A stretch of 64,000 nt of DNA. Source: Siderastrea siderea (taxonomy: Eukaryota; Cnidaria; Anthozoa; Scleractinia; Rhizangiidae). Below, piece by piece: positions 23,401 to 33,429 of this stretch. Every line of letters begins with the position of its first letter. Position 1 is the first letter of the stretch. Location of the stretch: NCBI GenBank assembly GCA_964030785.1, contig OZ034975.1:41953069-42017068 (forward strand), read 5' to 3'. The notes beneath the pieces are model-generated. The model worked only from the letters and a program-made list of their open reading frames with translations, did not search any database and was not told the origin of the DNA. The position numbers were made by a program, and so were the translations under genes.

Positions 23401-25431
23401 TAGAGACATAAAGGTGATTCTAACTTCTGAGTCTGTGGATGAGGTCCTGTGGTGTGACCATTTCAGTGAAACCTCGTCAGCAGTACTTTCACATGGTCCT
23501 ATGTATATTTAAGTTTTTTACAAAATGAAAGTTGGAATTCGTCATGAATGTTGATTTCAGGCACTCTTGGGAGAGAAAAGGTTAAATATTTATATGGTTT
23601 TGGTAACGTCAGCCGCTGATTAATTTTAGAGCTGGCTGAGTTTGGCAGCTAGGTTCAAGTTTAATTTTTTCATCTTTAGGTAGCTTATGTAGAGGAGTGT
23701 ACGATTTAGACTACAGTACAACTAACTTCACATTTTAAAACGATTTTAGATTACTGAAGAAATTGGTAACTTGCTAGACATTTTGATCACAGACGTCACA
23801 ATCAAGACGCTACGGTGAGTTCGTCATGATAATAACCCACAAGCGTGAGTGCAATCATCGTTTTGTCAGATTCTGAACCTCGGAAATCGTTGCTGAATTT
23901 TTTGCCATATGATGGTGAAAACCGTGGTGAAAACGTTCGAACATCGCGGCACTTGACTACTCATGCATTTCCTTATAACGCAAAAAGCAAGGTTATGCCT
24001 TGATAACCCATGTGTGCGAGACACTAAGAAAGCTAGAAGCTCAAAAACCTAGATCAACAAACCTAGATCAATTTCCCTGATAGAATTAAAACCAAGTCAA
24101 GTTTTCCTCCCTGCATACGTAAAAAAATTCAACATCAGCAAAACTGCTGAGGAAGAACTGCTCTGAGGATTCACAGCTAGCTATTGCCACTTTATTTTGT
24201 TGGGTAACTTGATTAAACTTCATTATTTTGACAGGAAGGGAAGTGTGATAGCGGAAGTACAACTGTCTTTTGGTGAATCTGTTGGACAGAATGAGGTAGC
24301 ATCTTTACTGAATGACATGACCAAAGATGGACAGCTTGGCCAGTTTGACGTAAATGAACCTAGTGTAGCAATGGCTGCTATTTCAGGTAAATGGTAAAAG
24401 TTTAAGTTGGAGTGCTATTCTCCGCATCAATTTGAAAAGCTTCCTTTTAATGGGGACTGACTATTCAGTGACTTAATTGCCCGGTTATAGAAACATAAAT
24501 GATCAGGAGCTCTATCTGTGCTGTTATCAGAGGTGTCCGTTTATTAAATTAGTGTGAGATTAATTGGATGTAATGGAATTAACTATTATTAACTAGAGTA
24601 GGGATCAACTTCAATGTATCCCCCTTGTAGAGGTGGAAACTTCCAGTAAAAGGTAAGATACAGTAAGGACCAACACTTTGTGTCTATTTTATACAGTGTT
24701 TGCCCGTTATAACTTAAAAGCATAACTTAAAAGAAAGCGATTTGGCTATACTCACTACGGTAACATACGGTGCAACAGCACACTTATATCGCGGTCGAGA
24801 ATTTAGCATCATTCTTGGCATTGCTAACAAGCTTGTTTGTTTCTTTGTTTTTGTTTTCGTTTGTTTGTTTCTTTTTTCAACCATTGAACAGATTATAGGG
24901 GATCTATATTCTCAAATATAATTTTTTTTCTCTTGAACGCAGATTTCCCAACCACTGCACCAACTGAACCGGGGAAAATGAACATAGCATTCATATATGG
25001 ACCTGTGGCTGGTGTCCTTGTCTTGATGTTAGTTGCGTTTGTCATTTACGGATTACTTAAGCGTCGCAACCGTAAGTATAACCCTACATACCCCAACCTA
25101 TGAAACTATATACGTGTAATTCAATTTGTCAGAACTCTAAGAAAATTCAGAAAAGCCAAGTCGGATCACTCAGTGGTCCGATACTCTCACCAGCAACTCA
25201 GGTTACTATGTTGTTTGCAGAAATTATTGGCAAGTCCCGGCTTCCTGGCTTATACGTTTATGAAGACAGGCCAGAGGTTGATCGATACTAAAGAGGAAGC
25301 CAAGGGGTTAATTAAAACTTTCTTCTTGTACGGCCCTACTCCTATTTTTTCTTTTCATTCCAGCTGCTGCTAGCGTTTCGTCGTCATCATCGTCATCATT
25401 GTCACCATCATCATCACCATCGTAATCATCG

Positions 25432-25467
<36 letters not shown>

Positions 25468-26655
25468 ATTCATGTCTTCTTTTTCTTCTTTTTGTGTTAG
25501 GTTTTCTTATTCTTCTACGTCATTCTAAACCTTTTACTTTCAGAAAATCACTTAATATGTCCCCACTTAATGTTTTAGTCTGAGCGTAAGATCCGTGGAA
25601 GTCAAGTTCAAGGAATTTTTCTCTATTCAGGTTAAAGTTAGAACAGCGCTGGCAGGGACGCTCTCACGTTTAGCATGGAACGAATTTGCATTTTTCTGAC
25701 CTTGTAGTTGCCAAACGCTGACTATTTGGGTAAATTCCTAATTGAATAATAGTCTAGTACCAGTATCAATTTTTTGAATGCCACAAAAACCGGGTAAATT
25801 TGAAATGAAATCATAAAAAAACCATACCAAAGAGGCCTTATATTTTCCTTATAGGTCAGAGAAATAAGAAAGATACTAGGTAAGCAATTATTACTAAAAC
25901 AATTATATGACCCCCATATATTTATTCAGCATGACTTTTTCATGATCAAGCAAAATGGATTAGAAAACACTGCAATATTTCGCAATGACATTATTTTTCG
26001 ATCGATCAACTTGAAATATACCAACTGAAATGAAAAATTGAACTTTTAAGGAAACACTCATGAGATTTATTATGAAGCAGCACTATGAAGATTTTACTGT
26101 AAGTCCTTACCGAGTATACTTGATCAATAATAGTTTCTAACATAAGACCAATAGCTTTTGCATTTCACTTGCTTTTTTTTCTTTTCACTGTAGAAGGGAA
26201 ACAAAGCTGAGTGCCTATGAAACTTACGGGGCATACGAAGTAAGTAGGACGTTAAGTACAATAAAACTATAAAACAATGTATGGAAGCGATTTTCAATTG
26301 AGTGTCGAGATTAATTTACGTTTGCCGTAGTTTTGTTTATAAGCTCCGTAACTGATTTTTCAAAAAACTCATACCACTTTTCAAACCAATAAGAACTAGA
26401 ACTGAAACCAGCTGTGACTTTGTTGCAAGCAATTTTTTTCCACTTGGCACCGGCCGGCTACATGCGTTGGCATCACAATTTTCGATATCAGGGGCATTGA
26501 GCAACTACAAACGCCAACGAGTGGACAGCACTTGAAAAACAAAGGATGCTTTCCATATTGCCAGACCAACCGGTCAGAACCCAATGGAACTAACCAAGGG
26601 AAAATGGAATGACATTGTGCGACATTGCGACAAAATGCGCAATACAAATGTTAAA

Positions 26656-26707
<52 letters not shown>

Positions 26708-29700
26708 TGATGGAAGCAACATTTCCAACCGAGCCGAAGCGTTCCATTTACGTTTCGACCGAGATTTCGATTACTTCTCAGTGAAGTGGGACTGGAAACG
26801 AGAATTTTTGAAAATGGAACGGCAAGTTTCGGACGGACTGGACCGAACCCGTCAAAGAGGACCATCTGGATCGAAGCGTTCCATTTATGTTTCGACCGAA
26901 ATTTCCGGAAATTTTGGCAATAATGGAAAGCACCCGAATTCTCCTTCTTTAACCTACTTCGTGTCATCTACTAATTCTAGGTTTTTCCAAATCGTTCAGT
27001 TTGTGTCATAAGAAAATTGACCATCGAGTATTGGGGATTCGCAATTAATGGAGCTTTGAGATTGGTCATTTCACGTAATAATTGATTTCGGAGAATGTCA
27101 AATAAGTGTATATCAGAATGTTCAACGCACGTGCAGAACGATTGTGCCATGACGGTCTCCTCGTCGTAACTGGCGTGGCTGTTAGAATTGCGTGTGGTTG
27201 TCTGCCTACGTCTGTTATGATTGGTAGGAGTGATTATTTTGGCCTTGGTTTTACTGAACGCAGTTTAAAACGCTCCATATTCCTTTGATACTGTTCGTTT
27301 CTTTACTTTAGAAAATATAATAACCGTGACGATTATCTGTAACGGTTTGTATCCCTTTCCGCAGAATGCGGTGGATGAAATTGAAATGGCCACAGCGAAT
27401 AACAACACCGTTGACAATGAGAGAACTGTACAGCTCATGACATTCAGTCAAACTACAAGGGTTCCACAAGGGGGAGATGAAACAGTAGCAGAGGACGGAT
27501 CATCAGATTACATAGAAATAATAGAATATGCCCCACTTCGCCCAGCAACACAATCCTGGGAAGTTTCAAGAGAACACGTGACCATTCAAAAAATCATAGG
27601 AAAAGGTGCATTTGGACAAGTTGCTCAAGGAATAATTTTATCTCTTCAAGAGGGCGAAGAAGCAACTACAGTTGCCGTAAAAATGCTGAAAGGTAAAACA
27701 GCTTAATAAAAACAAATGCAATAATGCAAAAGGAAGTACAGAAAGGCGGGCAGTCAAACATGAACAACATTGAAAAGAATTGCGAAACTGTCACACACAA
27801 AATTTGGTAAAAGTTATATATAGGCGAGGTTATAAAATTTCCATCCAAGAATAACACTGTAGTGTCATTTTTAATATTTTTCAACTAACAGCCACTGAGG
27901 CCATGTCGAGTTACGAGGACCGAAGTCGGTGCCCCCCCCCCCCCCCCCAATTATTTATTTCTTTATTGTTTGCATTTCTGACTGTAGCAAAAGTGTAAAC
28001 AAATCTGTGTTGTAGACGTTTTTCGCACAAACGTCCTTCAGGAGAAAAATAACACAGACGCTAAACAGCCGAAGTATTCAAGCCGCCTTGCAGGACCTTT
28101 TAACAGCCATGGTCTCGTAGATTCAACGAGCATTTCCTAAACTAATAATTCTCAAGTCTATTTAACTTTCCAAGGCACTAATGCTCCAAAGAAAAACCTT
28201 TTTCTTGCTCTTGTGGTTGGTGAGCCGTTAAATTTTTTAAGTCTAATTTTGCTACAATTGTCGGGAATTACATTAAACTGCAGAAAACGCCCCTGAAGCA
28301 GAGAGGAAGGACTTGTTATCAGAACTTGAACTGATGAAGCAGCTCCATCCGCATCCACACGTAATCAAACTACTGGGATGCGTCACGGAATCTGGTAAGA
28401 GCACTGAGGTCCCAAAGTCACAACACGACGGATTTGTATAGGGATTTGTATAGGGATTTGTATAGGGTTTTATCGAAATTTGAGATAAAGTATCAAAGAA
28501 AAACAACCATTTAAGGGAAGGTACGTTTTTTCTTGGGGGGGGAGGGCTGGGGCCTCAGAGGGGAGGGTCATCAGTGAAAATGAGCACCAAAAGGGGAGGG
28601 CCATACCTCATGTGAGCTATTCAAGGGAGGGTCACACATCTTTTCCAGAATTTTTTAATGAGAATTTTTGTGATGTTGCTTTCCATTTTTCTTACAGATT
28701 AAGTTTTTCTTTTCACCTACTTTGATTTAATTTGTTGTTTTATTATAGGTACATTATGGGTAAATATTCTACATGTCTATTATGCCATGGCACATAATTT
28801 ATCTCCGAGGACTCGTATCCTTTTCCGTCCGTATCGAGAAGTACTTGACTCAGGTATCGTTTCTTCAGCTTTTTGCTGTTGGTTATCCGCTGCCTGATCT
28901 CCTGAGTCGTTTAGTTCTGAAGAGTTACTAGTATAGATCCAACAACGCGCTCCACGCTGTCGGAAATGTAGGAAATACTTGTTTTTGAGAGGCAGATTTC
29001 GCATGCTAAACAAATAAACCTTTCTGTTAAAATAACCAACAGTAATTCCGGCTAGTCGGAGACAGAAGCGCATGTATTTTCCCTTAGATATTTTATGTTC
29101 AAAACTTTTATAATACTCAAATACTTCCATATTCAAACTTCAGCTATAAAACGTAAATATCCCACATTGATTGTTCGCATTTTTCTTGTTTCAGCGCGCA
29201 CACATTCAATATCGAGATAAATATATCCATATTCAAACACATCGGTTCACAAGCGAAACGTTCTGAGGTTTCTACAGCATGGAACATACCATGTAGTAGT
29301 GAGGGGAGGGTCACACTTTTGTGAGTCACCTAAAGGTGGGGGGGTCAGAAGTTTTTTTATTAAAACGCAAGGGAGGGCCAACATTTTTCTGGGAAAAAAA
29401 TGCCAAAATTCCCCAGCCCTCCCCCCCCAAGAAAAAATGTACCTTCCCTAAGTGTACATGTACGTACCATATGAAACGATGTCTATGTGTCGTTTTTGGA
29501 CTGTTTTGTGCCTTCTTGATGGCAATTTAGCGAGTTTTGGGATTTTGGTTTCTCTTCACCTTTTTCATTTAAGGTCAGAAGACAAACCAAAAACTAAACT
29601 CGCTGAAAAGGAAGTCTAGAGGGCACAAAACAGTAAAGAATAGACATCATTAAACAAGGTGCGAACACTTTATACACAATTTTGAGAGTTTATCAAACTC

Positions 29701-32700
29701 ACGACTGGTAAAATCCCATTCAGTCTCTTTATTTTCCCTTAAGGAAGCCTGCTGAAAGTCTAGGTGCTCAGTGATAAAACAAGTTTCAGTTATACTTAAT
29801 TTATACGCGACCAGGGAAGTGTTAAATAAATGGTCAACATCATGCACATATAGTTCATTTCAATTAACTAAGAACAATCGAACCAATGTTAGTCCATTTC
29901 CTAGAAATTCTTTTCTGAAGACTATGACCTGCAACCCATGTTGCATTTTGTTTCTCCATTTCAGGGGGGGCCTGGGCCCCTCCCCAACTCTAGAACTAGA
30001 ACATTATGTTAAAACCTTTTTTTACACCGCAGATCCTTTGCTTGTCATCATTGAGTATGTCCCGTATGGTGATTTGCTGGGTTACTTAAGGAAAAGCCGA
30101 GGAATAAGTGACATGTACTTCAATGACCCGGATATCAAGCCGAAAACCAGCCTGTCGTCACAGCAGCTGATGAAGTTCGCTTGGCAGATCGCTGATGGAA
30201 TGCGTTACTTATCTTCGAGAAACGTAAGCTGCGTCACACGTTCCTCTTCCATTGTTTTGCTTGTTAGAGATACGGGATTTAAGATGCGCTTCTTTTTTAT
30301 TGAAGCGTTTGACCAGAAACTGCATTTAGATTATTTACACAAGGATGATTCAGTCTCACAGAATTTATTAGCCAAACTTCATTTAGACAAAACCACATGT
30401 CAACTCAAATCGGAACGTGTTTACAAGCCTGATTTCCTTTGTTTAACAGATTGCACAGTAGCAAGCGAAGTGGTCGCAAGTTGCATTTTACTCACTGAGT
30501 TACAATTGAATAAAGCAGAAGTTTCTGGCATGCAGCCACACAGGAAGATTAATTTTTGACACCATTTTGCGTTGTTGCCTCCTTCCTAGGGTAGGAAGAG
30601 GGCAGTTTGATGTTAGGTGTGGCAACTTTGTTGTATTATTTTTGTATTACTTTATTGTATTATTTTTATTAGATCATCCACCGTGACCTTGCTGCTCGTA
30701 ACGTGTTGGTTGGAGAAGGAGAAACCTGTAAAGTGACAGACTTTGGAATGGCCAGAGACGTGCAACAGAAAAGTATCTACGAGAAGAAATCAAAGGTTTA
30801 AGTTATTACTATGTGCAGTTCACGAGCGAATTTTAATGTGTTTGAAGGCACTGTAGTCAATGGTCATTTTTGCATCGAAAATTCGAACTAATATTCAGTG
30901 GTTCAATCTAACCTGGTGTTTTTGTCCTGGGAAAGGACACCTTACTCCACTTTTTCTCCCGGCTGTTCACAAAAGGCCTGGTTGCTCGAAAGCCGGTTAA
31001 TACTAACACTGGATTTAAAAAGTTTCTGTTTCTAGTTTCCACTGCTTCGTCAAGCCTTAAAACTGACTTAAAAATTCACGCTGATCATGGCTTAGCTTAA
31101 CACTACTTTGAACACCAGCTACCAAATGAATAATTATAATAAAGTTTCGATATAACGCGCGCTCTGATTGATTGAAACAGCGTGCTTTATCAGAGTACAG
31201 ACGCACGGAGTAGCCCGTAACGCCATTCTGCGCTCGTTAGCAAGCTGAAAACCTTTCTTGCAAGCTACGAATAAAACTTGTTTTCTTGCAATAAAAGCTC
31301 AAGAAGTAGGGAGAAACACTCGCCTCGCCACTCACCCTACACTTCTTTCGTGCTCTCGTCACTTCATTGCGTGCTTTATCACAGAACAAAGAACGGTCTT
31401 GGCTTTTTTATTTGTTAAATAAAGCACGGGTGGTGGCGAACAAAATGCTTAGTGCAACCGCTCGCAATGGACTAGCGTCCCAGCCGGAGGGTAAGTAGGG
31501 GAGCTAGGGATCAGCCCTAGATTTATACTCATGTTAAAACTGATCTTTTCTCCTCATATTCTTAGGGTCGGGTGCCTGTGAAATGGACAGCTCATGAAGC
31601 ACTCTTTTATGGATTCTACACCACAAAGAGTGATGTGTAAGTAACGCACCAAAACTACAGTATAAACTACCATTACGCTAGTTCCATAAAGACCTTATGC
31701 CTGGCATGAAAACGTATGCAGTTGAACCTCTCCTACATAGACATCTTTCCATTACGGGCAGTTTACTTGGTTCCAAAGAGGCAAAATTCGTAGAAATTGT
31801 GCCTCTTTAATACCTAGCTTGACCTACCTGCCTATAAGGACACCCCTTTTTTGGGTTGTTTGGGGGGAAACCAGTTGATCTACAGTTTGTGCGAATGGCA
31901 AGCAAAACCTCTCAAATGGGAAATTAGCATGCAATTCACTCTAATTTACAGAGAGTCTGGACCTATAATCGTCGTCATTAATATTGGGACACCTTCACAT
32001 CTCAGTAATTGCCAAGGACAATTCTGTGGAAACCTCCCCCCCCCCCCCCCACCCTGTACAATGTTGATTTTCCCATCCACAATCAATTTACCAGCAACAC
32101 AACATTGTTTAAGGGTGGTGGGGGAGGGAGGTGTGGAGTCCGGTTAAAGCGTGATTGAGTTCAAAAATTGAAATTCATGTAAAATAGGCAGGATTTCTTT
32201 AGGTGTCCCAAAACTTTTTGTCGAAAATTGTATTTTGACTATTGGCGCAGGACATGGAATTAATAGAAAATAGCAAGTGGAACACAATTTTCCGTTTGAA
32301 TATTTCGATTAGGAGTTTTGGACTACCTCTCAAGACGTTCCCTTTATTTTGGAAATTTTCCGGGTCAGGCAAACCAAAATAGCCTTACCATTTACAATCC
32401 AACCGAAATTTCCGAATTGTGTTTGTAAATGGTAAACACTCTTGGTGTCCGTCTAAAGAAGTTCCACTGTACAATTAAGAATATTTGACTAAAGGAACGG
32501 CACAGTTAAGAAATCCAGCTGAAATCTTACCTCACATAATTCTTTTTCTCATACTAAGACCTATTTAAAAACAATCACGCGTGCTTCCCAAACCGTTTCC
32601 CAAAAGCGTTTTACCACGTAAGTCTACTATAATGTCGTTGTCCAATAACGGTCTTCTAACACACGGTTCGACTCAATACGTTTTAATATCTTCTCTTTTT

Positions 32701-33373
32701 CATAGATGGAGTTTTGGAGTCGTGCTTTACGAGATATTCACCATAGGTATGTCACATGTGCCACGCTACTTTAAAACTCTTAACAACTTGTACACAATAT
32801 AACACGCTTAAGTTCATGAATGGTACTCGCAGTAAAAAAAATTCCTCAATTGCCTTTACGTACTGTCTCATGGAACAATTGTGCCCCATTTCGAAGAATT
32901 TGAAAGTTCATAACTTCTTAACTTTAAATGGAATCTAACCGGGATTTCTGTTTTTGTTTGTTTGTTTGTTTTGTTTTGTTTTTCTCGTGGTAATTTTTTT
33001 AACTGCACCTGTTGGAAATGGTTCTTCAGTCACCTAAATTATCTAATATACCTTTTCCCTGTATTCAGGGGGCTCACCCTATCCACGAACACCCGCCAGA
33101 AGAATGCCGGAGTTACTCGTTCAGGGTTACCGAATGCCAAAACCGAACCACGTGGATGATGCTCTGTAAGTACGGGATTTTAACTACCGTTTTCAAGTTC
33201 AAACAACTGCTGTAGCATTTAATAGTTACTTTCCACTTTCCAGGACATTGAGACCTTCCTATTATTAGTCGAAGAGAAAATATAAACGCATGTTGCTTGG
33301 CAATTGATTACACTATCATGATTGATTGATTGACTGACTGACTGACTGACTGATTGATTGATTGATTGATTTG

Positions 33374-33429
<56 letters not shown>

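Larger units (their letters stand above)
22675..23749 (+). other. Gene B intron 5, where a SEA exon is expected
   Basis: The flanking exons do not match in phase (1 out, 0 in) and the SEA domain lacks its first half, so a phase-1-to-phase-0 exon should lie here. I could not find it. A segment at 23680 after CATCTTTAG reads [19 protein letters not shown] and then stops, which is suggestive but not a valid exon as read. Two TTAA-flanked elements occupy much of the rest. Confidence 0.5.

Noticed and set aside
22904..23512. Short plus-strand frames considered as the missing SEA exon
   Set aside because: Both lie within TTAA-flanked miniature elements and show no SEA pattern or suitable splice phase.
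25379..25467. Repeat run considered as a CRISPR-like or regulatory array
   Set aside because: It is a simple triplet microsatellite without spacers.
26590..26967. 125-codon minus-strand frame
   Set aside because: It contains a run of Ile from the ATT microsatellite and lies in a gene B intron, with no domain.
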